Position numbers and translations under genes: made by a program
Notes under the pieces: model-generated
What the model saw: only the letters and a program-made list of their open reading frames with translations
What the model was told of the DNA's origin: nothing
Databases searched by the model: none
Source: Flavobacteriaceae bacterium
Lineage (GTDB): Bacteria; Bacteroidota; Bacteroidia; Flavobacteriales; Flavobacteriaceae
DNA: 64,000 nucleotides
NCBI GenBank assembly: GCA_027490305.1
Contig: JAIXYI010000015.1
Coordinates: forward strand, 51,783 to 115,782
Direction of reading: 5' to 3'
Part shown: positions 1 to 9,814 of the stretch, one piece after another
How the letters are laid out: each line of letters begins with the position of its first letter
Position numbering within the stretch: the stretch's first letter is position 1

Positions 1-1862
1 TTATCCTGATCCCGTTCCTCGGAATGGCCCAGACGGTGAAGCAACGTCAGGAGATCGTCTCGCACTATGATGTAGAGGAGCTGAGACAAATGAAGGAACA
101 GTTCGAATCGGATTTCTACCGGAACTACAACAAGGCGCTCGAGTTGGCGCGCATCAACGGTTGGCCGCTTCGCATCGAAAAACCGAACGGTGGACTTTCT
201 GAATTGCAGGGCGTGACGGAAGACGGTCGGCCTTTGTATTATACGACGCACAATTTAGGGGTTATCAATACGAGCAGAGCCAATCACCTGCATCCGGGCG
301 GCTCCCTTGGTTTGAGCCTTACGGGTCTCGATATGTTTGCCGGTGTATGGGATGGTGATCACCCAAGAACGACTCATAGCGATTTTGGAGATCGAATTTT
401 TGAGTTCGACAATGATCCTACCCAAGGATTCCACGCGACTCACGTTACAGGAACAATCATTAGCTCGGGTGCTATCAGCGCTACTGGTAAGGGAGTGGCC
501 TATCAAGCTACGGCTTGGGTGTCTGATTGGACAAACGACGTAGCGGAGATGACCAGTACAGCCAGTCAGGGGATGTTAGTGTCTAATCACTCGTATGGAC
601 TTGATGCAGGAAACGGTAATAATTTTCCCGAATCGTATTTTGGTGCGTATATAAGCGCTTCCAAACAGTTAGATGACCTTATGTATGCGGCTCCCTTTTA
701 TCAAGTGGTAGTTTCTGCAGGCAATGACCGGTCGCAACCGCAGACGATTAACCCGGATAAGGGAGGGCATGATTTGATAACGAAATGGGCTACGGCTAAA
801 AATGCAATAGTAGTAGCAGCTATTAATAACATTACAAATTACACGAGTCCCACGCAAGTTGTGATGTCATCATTTAGTAGCTGGGGTCCTACGGATGATA
901 ATCGAGTAAAACCCGATATCAGTACTAAAGGAGTTAATGTCAACTCAACCAGTAATACGTCTGATACCGCTTATGGACAGAGTAGTGGTACTTCGATGGC
1001 GTCGCCTGGTGTCACAGGTGTGTTGTTGTTATTGCAACAGCATTATTCCAATTTGAATGCTGGCACCTTTATGCGGGCGGCTACCCTTAGAGGATTAATG
1101 ATACATACAGCAAGTGAGGCTGGTGAGTACGATGGTCCGGATTCCCGTTTTGGCTGGGGCGTAATCGATGCCCGTAATGCTGCGAAAGCGATTACAGCTA
1201 CCACGCAACAAAAAGCCATTATTTCGGAACTAACACTCAATCAGGGCGCAACTTACACAAAGTCGGTGACTGTAGACGGCACCGGTCCGCTGGTAGCGAC
1301 CATTTGCTGGACCGACAAAGGAGGCGTAGTTAACAATTCAGTCGTGGATTTGGTGAACTCGCCGCTGGTAAATGATCTTGATATACGTATCACGCAGGAC
1401 GCCACTACTTATTTTCCGTGGCGTTTGAACGATGTAGTAGACGATCCATCGGTGCAGGAAGATAACGCAGTGGACAACGTTGAAAAAATCGAAGTAGAAA
1501 ACCCTTCCGGGACCTATACAATAACCGTTACGCACAAAGACAACTTGGTAACCGGAAGTCAGAAATTTTCGCTTATCGTTACGGGAATCGATTTGACGTT
1601 GGGAGTCGAGCAGGATGTGTTTGCTAAATTTGACCTATGGCCGAATCCGGTCTCCGATGAGCTAAATGTGGCGGTTTCTGACCTTGCCGAGGACCTTTCC
1701 GTTGCAATTTTTGATATTCAGGGGAAAAGGCTAATCGATCAGACATTTGCTTCGGCGGCAGGTAAAGCGCGTATCGATGTGTCTGGCTTGTCTTCGGGTA
1801 TTTACTTTGTGAAAGTCCTTCAGGGTACCAAAGAAGCAGTGCGAAAGTTTATTAAAAAGTAA
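1..1862 (+). CDS. Secreted subtilisin-like (S8) serine protease with T9SS sorting domain, 5' end cut by window
   Basis: The frame is open to the first base. The residues before the first internal ATG (position 24) read ILIPFLGMAQ, the end of a Sec signal peptide with cleavage after Ala, so the true start lies upstream of the window. Counting from the ATG at 24, the S8 catalytic triad is visible: Asp near 110 (GVWDGD), His near 140 (GFHATHVTGT, a variant of HGTHVAGT) and Ser near 324 (GTSMASP). A beta-rich region follows. The last 70 or so residues are a type A T9SS sorting domain (FDLWPNPVSDEL, SSGIYFVKV, final KKFIKK-like basic end). Known for the family: such proteases are exported through T9SS and attached to the surface or released. 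A strong terminator follows, so it is probably transcribed apart from the SusCD operon downstream. Confidence 0.93.
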   Translation, partial: ILIPFLGMAQTVKQRQEIVSHYDVEELRQMKEQFESDFYRNYNKALELARINGWPLRIEKPNGGLSELQGVTEDGRPLYYTTHNLGVINTSRANHLHPGGSLGLSLTGLDMFAGVWDGDHPRTTHSDFGDRIFEFDNDPTQGFHATHVTGTIISSGAISATGKGVAYQATAWVSDWTNDVAEMTSTASQGMLVSNHSYGLDAGNGNNFPESYFGAYISASKQLDDLMYAAPFYQVVVSAGNDRSQPQTINPDKGGHDLITKWATAKNAIVVAAINNITNYTSPTQVVMSSFSSWGPTDDNRVKPDISTKGVNVNSTSNTSDTAYGQSSGTSMASPGVTGVLLLLQQHYSNLNAGTFMRAATLRGLMIHTASEAGEYDGPDSRFGWGVIDARNAAKAITATTQQKAIISELTLNQGATYTKSVTVDGTGPLVATICWTDKGGVVNNSVVDLVNSPLVNDLDIRITQDATTYFPWRLNDVVDDPSVQEDNAVDNVEKIEVENPSGTYTITVTHKDNLVTGSQKFSLIVTGIDLTLGVEQDVFAKFDLWPNPVSDELNVAVSDLAEDLSVAIFDIQGKRLIDQTFASAAGKARIDVSGLSSGIYFVKVLQGTKEAVRKFIKK

Positions 1863-1882
1863 CCTTTAGATCATTATTTTAT

Positions 1883-1922
1883 AAAAATAGGGAAGAGGAG
1901 GCAACCTCTTCCCTATTTTTTT
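1883..1922 (+). terminator. Rho-independent terminator of the S8 protease
   Basis: A 16-bp perfect stem (arms 1883-1898 and 1905-1920) with a 6-nt loop; the 3' arm ends in a T-run. It separates the protease from the SusCD operon. Confidence 0.93.
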
Positions 1923-2011
1923 ATCTCTCATAGGTAGTTGTCAGTTATTAATGAAGTATTAATGTTTTTGCAGAAACTACCGTAAATCTTGGCGTTTTCC
2001 GCTGTTAAAAA

Positions 2012-2042
2012 TTTGTTATATTAAAAATAATTGATAGTTTTG
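2012..2042 (+). promoter_or_regulatory. Promoter of SusCD operon 1
   Basis: TTTG at 2012-2015, 19-nt spacer, TAGTTTTG at 2035-2042: an exact match to the Bacteroidota housekeeping consensus TTTG-N19-TAnnTTTG. It leaves a leader of about 20-25 nt before the susC ATG. Confidence 0.85.
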
Positions 2043-2071
2043 CGGCTTTAACTAACTCAAATAAATTCTGT

Positions 2072-5000
2072 ATGAAATCAAAGTTAAATTGGATTATGAC
2101 GCTATTTCTGGCGTTCTTTATTCAAGTGGCCTTTGCTCAAGAGAAAACGGTTTCAGGTACCGTTACGGATGATGCTGGCGAGGTTCTTCCAGGCGTAAGC
2201 GTGGTGGTGCAGGGTACTTCAAAAGGTACGCAGACGGACTTCGAGGGTAAATACTCACTAAAAGTTGCTGTGGGTGATAAGCTCACTTTCTCCTTTTTGG
2301 GAATGGATCCGCAAACCATCACGGTGGGGGCTTCCAATTCTGTGTCAGTAAAGTTGAAGACATCCGCTCGTCAATTGATTGAGGTTGTAGTGGAAGGTTA
2401 CAACATTACACGTCCAAAAACAAAATCGAACGTCGCCGTTACTACCGTTAGTGCCGCAACAATTGAGCAACGTCCGAATGCTTCATTCATCCAGACATTG
2501 CAGTCGCAAGTAGCGGGTTTGAACATCGCGACAGGCAGCGGACAGCCAGGTGGAAACAGTTTGGTCATCCTTCGTGGTGTGGCGTCTCTAAATGGTAAGA
2601 TTGAGCCGCTTTATGTAATAGATGGAGTGCCGCTTAATGCGGATAACTTTCGTAGTTTGAACCCCGACGACATCGCCTCGGTCTCTGTACTGAAGGACGC
2701 GGCGGCAACGGCGAAGTACGGTAACCGCGGTTCGAACGGTGTTATTGTAGTAACTACCAAAAAAGGTAGCTATGAGTCTTCTCTGTCCATCAAGTATAAC
2801 GTGACAACTGGTTTTTCTAAGTTCCAGGGTAACGATTACAATATGATGAATTCCCGCCAGATACTTACGCTTGAGCGTGAGCGCGGCGAGGGGTTGGGTG
2901 CTACCGGTGGTCTTGGGAATGTTCCACTTACGGATGCTCAGATAGCCTCGTATGGCAGCACCAACTGGAACAACTATTTCTTCCGTACCGGATACTCGCA
3001 GAACCACACGTTGAGCCTGACAAGCGGTAGCAAAACGCTTGCTTCGTTCACTTCATTCGGTTTCTTTGACCAAAAGGGGATCCTTCGTAACACAGACCTT
3101 AACAGGTTTACATTTCGCAACAACCTTACCGGTCGTAGTGCAAATGAGAAATTCAATTACTCAAGCAACATTACCATTAACTTCTCACGCCGAAATGAAG
3201 CGACTTCTGTTGGTACTGGTGGCGTAAACCAAAACTACCTGGTTGGTGCGAACAATGGCTTGCCTTACATCTCTCCTAGCATGTGGGTGAACGGACGTCA
3301 GACCCTGACCGACTACCAGACAGATACGATTTTTGACCCGGACTCAACAGATACGGTAAATGGTCCTTTGGCGGGTACGCTGGCTTATACGCCGCTTTTC
3401 TTGGTCGACAAGTTGAATTCCTTTTCCAACGAAATCGATGAATTGAAGGGTGTAGCGTATTTCGAAGCATCCTACAAAATCGCGAAGCACTTTACTTTGG
3501 GTATGAACTCAGGGTTGGATTACACACAGCAAACTGCCACCGTATTCCAGGATCCCGAGGCATTCAACTCATACGTGTTTCAGAATGGTACCGAAGCAAT
3601 TGGTTTTCAAACACAGACTTTCCAACGCGACGCAGCATTCAACACGAATACAAGTCTGAACTATAACAGGTCGTGGGGTAAACATACGCTTGATGTTACG
3701 GCATTCACGGAGTATTACAAATCCCACTTCAACTCATTTAGTTATACTCAGAATGGTCTGGATCCAAAGCAGTCATTCCCAGGCGGTGGGTCCGGTTACG
3801 TCGCTGACACAGAGAATGATGATTTCAACGTGCCGACGGTCGGTGCTTCAAAACTCGAGGCTGGATTGTTCTCGTATTTTTCCGTTGCTGATTACGATTA
3901 CGACGGGCGGTTCGGTTTGGGTGCTACGATTCGTCGGGATGCTTCGTCGCGCTTTGCCAACTCTAACCGGTGGGGTACTTTCTGGTCGGTAAGCGGTCGC
4001 TGGAACCTTGACAAAGAAGCGTTCCTACAGGGTTCGTTCATTAACAAATTGAAAATCCGCGCTTCTTATGGCACCAATGGTAACCAGGATATCGCGAACG
4101 GAATTTATAACGCTTTGAATAACACTCGAAACCTTTACACGGTTACTGCATTGTACCAAAACGCATCTGGTTTAGCACCAACTAACCCTGCTAACCCAAA
4201 CCTTAAGTGGGAGACCGTTACGCAAACCAACATCGGTACAGACTTCGAAATGTTCGACAATCGTTTGGTAGGTACGGTTGATTGGTACTATAAGAAAACT
4301 ACAGATTTGTTCCTTGACCTAACACCACCACTAAGCAGTGGTTGGGGCAGCTACCCAGGCAACTTTGGTAACATGTGGAACCGCGGTCTCGAGGTAACGC
4401 TGTCGTACGACCTGATTCGTCCGGCTGATTCTAACCCAGAAGGCTTAAGTGTTAAGTTGCGTTTCAATGGCTCGCGTAACATCAACCGTATTGGAGACAT
4501 CGCAACCCCTAGTGGACTTATAGATAATGGTCTTTCTGTTGTTCAGGAAGGGCGTGTGCTCAACGAGTGGTTCCTAGTGCGTTACGCAGGTGTAAACCCA
4601 GCTACCGGTAACCTTTTGTTTTACAACAAGGATGGCGAGTTGACTGAAAATCCGGATGGTGCGGCGGATCGTGTGCTAACAGGTAAATCATCAATACCTG
4701 TGTACCAGGGAGGCTTCGGCGCTGACATTGATTACCATAATTTCTACGTCTCTGCTCAGTTCTCTTATGTTGCCGACATTTGGCGTTATGATTACGACCT
4801 GCAAGGTGTTCAGGATCCAACCGACATTGGTGTGTTCAACAAGTCGACCGACATCCTGAGGGCGTGGACGCCTGACAATCGCGTGACTGACATGCCGTCG
4901 CTTACTGCTACAAACCTGTCGCTTGACGGAGATTCTGATCGTTATTTAAAGGATGCCTCTTATGTTCGTCTCCGTTATTTTACAGTTGGATATAACTTCC

Positions 5001-5176
5001 CTAAGCGTTTTCTCGATAAAACTTTCCTCAAAAACTTGAAAGTCTTCGCTCAGGCTGAGAACTTGGTGACTTGGTCAAAGTGGAGAGGTTGGGATGCAGA
5101 GAGTACACGTGGATCTGACCAATATCAATATCCTACCCCAAAGATTATCTCACTTGGTGCGCAGATTGAATTTTAA
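2072..5176 (+). CDS. SusC/RagA-family TonB-linked outer membrane receptor
   Basis: This 1034-residue protein should be the outer-membrane beta-barrel that imports a ligand captured by the SusD partner, powered by TonB. Seen: Sec signal peptide ending VAFAQ (about residue 22); carboxypeptidase regulatory-like beta-sandwich (about 27-100; VSGTVTDDAGEVLPGVSV); plug domain with the SusC-typical stretch SVLKDAAATAKYGNRGSNG near residue 210; long barrel; C-terminal Phe (GAQIEF). Length is normal for SusC. It begins an operon with the SusD gene 11 nt downstream. No glycoside hydrolase is nearby, so the substrate cannot be named; a polysaccharide, glycopeptide or peptide are all possible. Confidence 0.95.
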   Translation: MKSKLNWIMTLFLAFFIQVAFAQEKTVSGTVTDDAGEVLPGVSVVVQGTSKGTQTDFEGKYSLKVAVGDKLTFSFLGMDPQTITVGASNSVSVKLKTSARQLIEVVVEGYNITRPKTKSNVAVTTVSAATIEQRPNASFIQTLQSQVAGLNIATGSGQPGGNSLVILRGVASLNGKIEPLYVIDGVPLNADNFRSLNPDDIASVSVLKDAAATAKYGNRGSNGVIVVTTKKGSYESSLSIKYNVTTGFSKFQGNDYNMMNSRQILTLERERGEGLGATGGLGNVPLTDAQIASYGSTNWNNYFFRTGYSQNHTLSLTSGSKTLASFTSFGFFDQKGILRNTDLNRFTFRNNLTGRSANEKFNYSSNITINFSRRNEATSVGTGGVNQNYLVGANNGLPYISPSMWVNGRQTLTDYQTDTIFDPDSTDTVNGPLAGTLAYTPLFLVDKLNSFSNEIDELKGVAYFEASYKIAKHFTLGMNSGLDYTQQTATVFQDPEAFNSYVFQNGTEAIGFQTQTFQRDAAFNTNTSLNYNRSWGKHTLDVTAFTEYYKSHFNSFSYTQNGLDPKQSFPGGGSGYVADTENDDFNVPTVGASKLEAGLFSYFSVADYDYDGRFGLGATIRRDASSRFANSNRWGTFWSVSGRWNLDKEAFLQGSFINKLKIRASYGTNGNQDIANGIYNALNNTRNLYTVTALYQNASGLAPTNPANPNLKWETVTQTNIGTDFEMFDNRLVGTVDWYYKKTTDLFLDLTPPLSSGWGSYPGNFGNMWNRGLEVTLSYDLIRPADSNPEGLSVKLRFNGSRNINRIGDIATPSGLIDNGLSVVQEGRVLNEWFLVRYAGVNPATGNLLFYNKDGELTENPDGAADRVLTGKSSIPVYQGGFGADIDYHNFYVSAQFSYVADIWRYDYDLQGVQDPTDIGVFNKSTDILRAWTPDNRVTDMPSLTATNLSLDGDSDRYLKDASYVRLRYFTVGYNFPKRFLDKTFLKNLKVFAQAENLVTWSKWRGWDAESTRGSDQYQYPTPKIISLGAQIEF

Positions 5177-5187
5177 AAAAAAAGAAA

Positions 5188-6714
5188 ATGAAAAAGTTTA
5201 AAGTAACTATTTTGGCTTTGATGGGGTTGGCCCTTTTTTCGTGCCAGGACGCCATCGACATCGTGCAGGGCGGTGAATTGTACCCTGAAACTGCCTTCCA
5301 GACCGTAGACGATCTTCAACAGGGTTTGGTTGGTGTTTACGGCGTAGTTCCCGGTGAGACGGAAATTGGTTTCAATGCCGTTTTTACCGATGAAGTTCGT
5401 ATCGGTTATGCCAACGGTGGCCAAGGCCTTATCCAAGGGGAATACGGATTTATCCTCAACACCAATTCCGGGGACGCTTCGTCAATTTGGTTTTCGTATT
5501 ATCGTATGTTGATGTTTGCGAATCGTGCGCTCGTGGCTGCTGAGACTATTGTCCCAACTGGTGATGATGAAACTGCGCAGTATAAAGATATAATTGCGCA
5601 ATTGCATATTTTGAGAGCATGGGCGCATTTTAAATTATTGTGTTATTTCTCGACGGATTTAACGGACGATAGTGCGCTCGGTGTTATCTTAGGAGATCAT
5701 CCCATTGCGGTTACTGGCGAGTACTTGCCACGCGTAACAAACGGGGAAGTTTTTGCTTTGATTAACTCCGATCTTGACTATGTTGCGGATTTAACATCGA
5801 ATGCAGACAATGCGGATAATAAGTTCATCTCTCCGGATTTCGTAAAGGCGTTTCGTGCCCGTATGGCCGCTTTCAGAGGTGATTACAATACCGTTCTTAC
5901 CTTAACCAATGAGCTGATAGCAGATTATCCTTTGACGCAGCGTGGTACGGGTACATCACCTGGTGGACCGGCTACGGTAACTTCAGCAAATTCAAACTAC
6001 ATGAAATTGTGGGCTGATTTGGATATTACCAATGGCAGCGATGAAATCATTTTCAAGTTGGATCGCGTTTTGGGCGATGCGGAAGTTGGGGGTACGTTTG
6101 CATCTGTTAATGCAACTGCGGATGGTTCTCCTTTTTATGAAATGAATACCGATTTGTTTAACTTGTTGAATGTTCCGGGAGATGTCCGTTTTAATGCGTT
6201 CGTTCACCCTACAAGTACAAACAGTCCGGATTTACCTAACAATGGTGTTTATGCGATTGGTAAGTACACGGGTTCGGCAGGTATTAACCTCCTCAACGAC
6301 TTGAAGATTTTCCGCACCTCTGAAATGGTGTTCCTGAAAGCTGAGGCACAAGCTGCCTCGGGGGATTTGGCTGGTGTAGCAACTACACTTCAGACTATCA
6401 ACGCAGCGCGTTTCCGCAACAATGCACCGGTTATCGCTGTACCTGCAACTGCGCAGGCAGCTTATGCCGAGATTTTGAAGCAACGGAGAATCGAGCTTTG
6501 TTTCGAAGGGCACCGCTATCTTGACCTCAAGCGTCTGGGCGCACGCGCAGGTGTTGACATCGTTCGTAATCCGCTTGACTGTGCCATCAATGGTGCATGT
6601 ACTTTGAGTACAAGCGACTATCGATTCACTATGCCGATTCCTTCCGACGAATTGTCTGCTAACCCTACGATTCGTTCACAACAGAATCCTGGTTACTCGG
6701 TTACTGGTAATTAA
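5188..6714 (+). CDS. SusD/RagB-family outer membrane lipoprotein
   Basis: Surface ligand-binding partner that caps the SusC barrel encoded just upstream. The 508-residue protein has a lipoprotein signal with lipobox Cys19 (LALFSC), an N-terminal helical region of the TPR-like SusD fold, and the typical C-terminal segment RRIELCFEGHRYLDLKRLG followed by MPIPSDEL. Start spacing (11 nt after susC) and shared strand support one transcript. Ligand unknown; the family is well recognised. Confidence 0.94.
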   Translation: MKKFKVTILALMGLALFSCQDAIDIVQGGELYPETAFQTVDDLQQGLVGVYGVVPGETEIGFNAVFTDEVRIGYANGGQGLIQGEYGFILNTNSGDASSIWFSYYRMLMFANRALVAAETIVPTGDDETAQYKDIIAQLHILRAWAHFKLLCYFSTDLTDDSALGVILGDHPIAVTGEYLPRVTNGEVFALINSDLDYVADLTSNADNADNKFISPDFVKAFRARMAAFRGDYNTVLTLTNELIADYPLTQRGTGTSPGGPATVTSANSNYMKLWADLDITNGSDEIIFKLDRVLGDAEVGGTFASVNATADGSPFYEMNTDLFNLLNVPGDVRFNAFVHPTSTNSPDLPNNGVYAIGKYTGSAGINLLNDLKIFRTSEMVFLKAEAQAASGDLAGVATTLQTINAARFRNNAPVIAVPATAQAAYAEILKQRRIELCFEGHRYLDLKRLGARAGVDIVRNPLDCAINGACTLSTSDYRFTMPIPSDELSANPTIRSQQNPGYSVTGN

Positions 6715-6731
6715 TAAAATGCTATATTAAG

Positions 6732-7586
6732 ATGAAAAAGTTTCTAATTAAATCCTGTCTGGTAGCGCTGTTCGCAGCGACGCTGGTTAGCTGCGAGGAA
6801 GATCGCATAATCTATTCTGGTGGCGATTTCGTTACCTTTGAGAACGGCGGAGAAGAGCGTCTCAGTGTATTTGAGAACGCTGGAACCGTTACTGTTCCGG
6901 TACATTTGTCCGTACCTCGTACTGAGGACGTGACAGTAAACCTTTCCACTACGAATGGGGAAGCTGTAAGCGGAGCAGACTTTAATTTGCTTACGACCAC
7001 TGTGACCATCCCTGCTGGTGAAACCGAGGCTGTAGCAAGTTTCAGCATCGTTGATAACACCGATTTTGGCGAGGCTAAGACCTTTGTGCTTTCTATCTCT
7101 GGAACTTCGGCTCCTGACATTGTTCTTGGTCTTTCCGGTGACATAGGAACGTATCAGAAGACGGTTAGTATTGTAAATGACGATTGCCCATCTAAGTATA
7201 CTATTTGGGTTGGTGATCTGGATGTGGAGGATGTTGGTTACGGAATTACTCCGGGTACTGGAGCTGTTACTCCAGACGGAACCTGCGACATCCTTCGTGT
7301 GGATAATAACTTAGGAGGGGTTCCTAGTATGATTGCTGGAACAACTTTTGATTTATTGTTTACACCTGATTTCGATGGTGCGACTACGGGCACTGTGGAG
7401 GTGAAGCCTACATACACCCGTATGTCCGGTGCTAACTTTGTAACCTATTCTGCACTCGGCGTATATGATGAGGATACGATGACAATTACACTTGACTATT
7501 CTGTTGATGCCCGTAGCGGCTCTGCTAACGGGCCGGTTTTGGGTAACTTCTGGACAGGAACCAACGTCATTATGCCTGCACAGTAA
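6732..7586 (+). CDS. Surface lipoprotein with Calx-beta-like domain (SusCD-associated)
   Basis: A 284-residue lipoprotein: signal peptide ending LVSC with Cys21 followed by EEDR, an acidic stretch that in Bacteroidota often marks export to the cell surface. Residues about 40-135 resemble a Calx-beta fold (VNLSTTNGEAVSGADF, then VTIPAGETEAVASFSI and a VDNT-like turn). The C-terminal half (about 150-284) is not one I recognise. It lies 17 nt after susD and is the last gene before a terminator, so it is probably the accessory surface glycan- or ligand-binding protein of this SusCD system. The function is inferred from position only. Confidence 0.72.
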   Translation: MKKFLIKSCLVALFAATLVSCEEDRIIYSGGDFVTFENGGEERLSVFENAGTVTVPVHLSVPRTEDVTVNLSTTNGEAVSGADFNLLTTTVTIPAGETEAVASFSIVDNTDFGEAKTFVLSISGTSAPDIVLGLSGDIGTYQKTVSIVNDDCPSKYTIWVGDLDVEDVGYGITPGTGAVTPDGTCDILRVDNNLGGVPSMIAGTTFDLLFTPDFDGATTGTVEVKPTYTRMSGANFVTYSALGVYDEDTMTITLDYSVDARSGSANGPVLGNFWTGTNVIMPAQ

Positions 7587-7610
7587 TCTGCGCAAGTTTG
7601 ATATGAATGA

Positions 7611-7638
7611 AACCCGGCAATCATTGCCGGGTTTTTTT
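7611..7638 (+). terminator. Terminator of SusCD operon 1
   Basis: A 10-bp perfect stem (7611-7620 with 7624-7633), loop TCA, then a T-run to about 7638. It ends the susC-susD-lipoprotein transcript. Confidence 0.93.
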
Positions 7639-7662
7639 ATGCCTATCCCGTTTTTTTTTTGG

Positions 7663-7670
7663 TATTTTTG
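7663..7670 (+). promoter_or_regulatory. -7 element of the TPR-mpl promoter
   Basis: TATTTTTG fits TAnnTTTG. No clear TTTG is seen 19 nt upstream, where the T-run of the previous terminator lies. Transcription would begin only a few bases before the ATG codons at 7683 and 7689, giving a very short leader. Confidence 0.5.
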
Positions 7671-7682
7671 ACCGTAAGGCCC

Positions 7683-8384
7683 ATGCTTATGAAAATGCTT
7701 GCTGTTTGTTTGCTGTTTGCCGTCTGCGGTTTCTCCCAATCACGTTTGGAGAAAGCGCAACGTTGCGTGCAGGCAGGCGACTACCAACGGGCAGAGACCC
7801 TGGCTAAGGCGGTACTGAATGATGAACCCAATAGGTTAGATGCTATCGAGATGTTGGGCGACATCGCAGGTTACCAAAAGCAATGGCCCGAAGCCCTTTC
7901 ATATTACAGTAAACTACGGACTTTGCAACCCCTGAATGCTGACTACCAATACAAATATGGTGGTGTAATGGGTATGATTGCCAAAGACAGCAACAAATTC
8001 GCGGCGCTGTCTATGCTTGACGACATACGGAATGCCTTTTTGCGCGCTATCGAACTCAATCCAAAACATATCGAGGCGAGATGGGCATTGATCGATTACT
8101 ACCTCGAGGTCCCGGGTATATTGGGAGGAAGCGAACGAAAGGCGCAACGATATGCCAATGAACTGGCAAAGCTGTCGCCGGTCGACGGTTTTCTCGCAAA
8201 AGGACACATAGCAGAATACTTCAAAAGATACAGCCAGGCGGAGAGTTATTATCGATCGGCCATCACCGTGGGTAAGTCACGGACGACCTACGAACGGCTC
8301 GCCAATCTGTACAGAAACCGCCTGAAACGCCCTGACAAGGCGAGAGAAGTGCTTCTGGAGTACCAAAACCTAAAGAAAAGTTGA
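7683..8384 (+). CDS. Secreted or periplasmic TPR-repeat protein
   Basis: The start is set at ATG 7683 (7689 or 7695 are also possible). An upstream TTG in frame at 7659 lies inside the predicted promoter and is rejected. About 233 residues: a signal peptide (MLAVCLLFAVCGFSQS), then tandem tetratricopeptide helices (for example QCVQAGDYQRAETLAKAVL-type pairs, PEALSYYSKLRTLQPLN and AFLRAIELNPKHIEARWAL). TPRs mediate protein-protein contacts. The stop codon overlaps the start of mpl (TGATG), so translation is probably coupled. A role in envelope or peptidoglycan work is a guess from the neighbour. Confidence 0.78.
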   Translation: MLMKMLAVCLLFAVCGFSQSRLEKAQRCVQAGDYQRAETLAKAVLNDEPNRLDAIEMLGDIAGYQKQWPEALSYYSKLRTLQPLNADYQYKYGGVMGMIAKDSNKFAALSMLDDIRNAFLRAIELNPKHIEARWALIDYYLEVPGILGGSERKAQRYANELAKLSPVDGFLAKGHIAEYFKRYSQAESYYRSAITVGKSRTTYERLANLYRNRLKRPDKAREVLLEYQNLKKS

Positions 8385-9748
8385 TGCGCGCACATTTCAT
8401 TGCAATCGGCGGAAGCGCCATGCATAATTTGGCCCTGGCCCTTCATGATAAAGGGTATAAAGTTACCGGTTCAGATGATGCCATTTTTGAACCTTCGCTA
8501 GGCCGTTTGGCCAAAAAGGGACTTCTGCCCGCAGAACTCGGCTGGTTTCCTGAGAAACTTGATTCTACAATCGATGCCGTAATACTGGGTATGCATGCCA
8601 AAGCCGATAATCCCGAGTTGCTTCGCGCCCAGGAACTAGGATTGCCTATTTATTCCTACCCGGAATTCCTTTATGAACAATCGAAAAACAAGACGCGGGT
8701 GGTAATCGGCGGCTCCCATGGTAAGACGACCATCACGTCGATGATACTCCACGTGATGAAGTTTCATGGTATTGAGGTCGACTTTATGGTGGGCGCCCAA
8801 CTCGATGGCTTCGACAATATGGTGCATCTGACCGAAGAGAACGATTTTATGATACTCGAAGGGGATGAATATCTGTCGTCTCCCATCGACAGACGTCCAA
8901 AGTTCCACCTCTATAAACCGAATATTGCCCTCCTTTCCGGCATCGCCTGGGATCATATCAACGTGTTTCCTACCTTCGACAACTATGTCGAGCAGTTCGA
9001 GATTTTTATTTCCCACCTAACAGATGGCGGTATCCTGGTCTATAACGAAGAAGACCCCGTCGTAAAGCGCATTGCTGAGGCGGCGACCAATCCCATTCGA
9101 AAACTCGCGTATCAGACACCCGAGTATACGGTTCGGGATGGGAAAACACTATTGGCCACGCCGGAAGGAGACATGCCCATCGAAGTGTTCGGTGCCCACA
9201 ACCTGAGTAACCTTGCCGGCGCGAAGTGGATTTGCCAGAATATGGGGGTGGACGAAGCCGACTTTTATGAGGCAATCGCTACCTTCCGTGGTGCCTCCAA
9301 GCGACTGGAGAAAATCGCGGAGAATACCCGAAGTATCGCCTATAAAGACTTCGCACATTCACCCAGTAAAGTAACGGCTACCACGCGTGCTGTCAAACAA
9401 CAGTATCCGGATCGTAAATTGGTGGCTTGTCTGGAATTACACACCTACAGCAGTCTCAATCCGGAGTTCCTGAAGGAGTATCAGGGTGCGCTCGACACCG
9501 CAGACGAAGCCTTGGTGTTCTATTCTCCGGATGCATTGGCCATCAAGCGGATGGCGCCCATTTCGGCCTCACAAATTGCCGAGGCATTCCAGCGAGAGGA
9601 TTTGTTAGTGTACACGGACCCCGAGGCGTTTCGCTCGTTTCTCTTCAGTTTGGATATGCAAAGTCAATCGGTGGCGTTGCTGTTGATGAGTTCCGGGAAC
9701 TACGGCGGATTGAAATTTGAAGACGTCCGCGACCTACTAAAGAATTAA
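8384..9748 (+). CDS. mpl: UDP-N-acetylmuramate:L-alanyl-gamma-D-glutamyl-meso-diaminopimelate ligase (Mpl-type)
   Basis: Mur-ligase family enzyme that reattaches recycled murein tripeptide to UDP-MurNAc in the cytoplasm. The 454-residue protein has the N-terminal Rossmann motif (HFIAIGGSAMHNLALAL), the ATP P-loop GGSHGKTTITSMI, the central domain (LEGDEYLSSPIDRRPKF, GIAWDHINVFP) and the C-terminal Mur domain. MurC is the closest alternative, but GGSAMHNLA and EGDEYLSSPIDRRPKF are Mpl-like. The ATG at 8384 overlaps the previous stop; the TTG three bases upstream is not needed. Confidence 0.88.
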   Translation: MRAHFIAIGGSAMHNLALALHDKGYKVTGSDDAIFEPSLGRLAKKGLLPAELGWFPEKLDSTIDAVILGMHAKADNPELLRAQELGLPIYSYPEFLYEQSKNKTRVVIGGSHGKTTITSMILHVMKFHGIEVDFMVGAQLDGFDNMVHLTEENDFMILEGDEYLSSPIDRRPKFHLYKPNIALLSGIAWDHINVFPTFDNYVEQFEIFISHLTDGGILVYNEEDPVVKRIAEAATNPIRKLAYQTPEYTVRDGKTLLATPEGDMPIEVFGAHNLSNLAGAKWICQNMGVDEADFYEAIATFRGASKRLEKIAENTRSIAYKDFAHSPSKVTATTRAVKQQYPDRKLVACLELHTYSSLNPEFLKEYQGALDTADEALVFYSPDALAIKRMAPISASQIAEAFQREDLLVYTDPEAFRSFLFSLDMQSQSVALLLMSSGNYGGLKFEDVRDLLKN

Positions 9749-9755
9749 GAATTCA

Positions 9756-9807
9756 TACGGTTTTCCCGTACTTTCGGAACAGTCAGCCGTGTTATCTTGC
9801 GGGAAAA
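9756..9807. repeat. Short core-less relic of the terminal-inverted-repeat element
   Basis: TACGGTTTTCCCGTA at 9756-9770 is identical to the left end of the element at 62665-62798. TGCGGGAAAA at 9798-9807 matches the right end of the copy at 26191-26323. Only about 27 nt separate the arms, so the conserved internal core is absent. The left arm abuts a -7-like TACTTTCG (9769-9776), so the hairpin may overlap the radC promoter. A chance resemblance is possible. Confidence 0.45.
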
Positions 9808-9814
9808 TGCTGAT

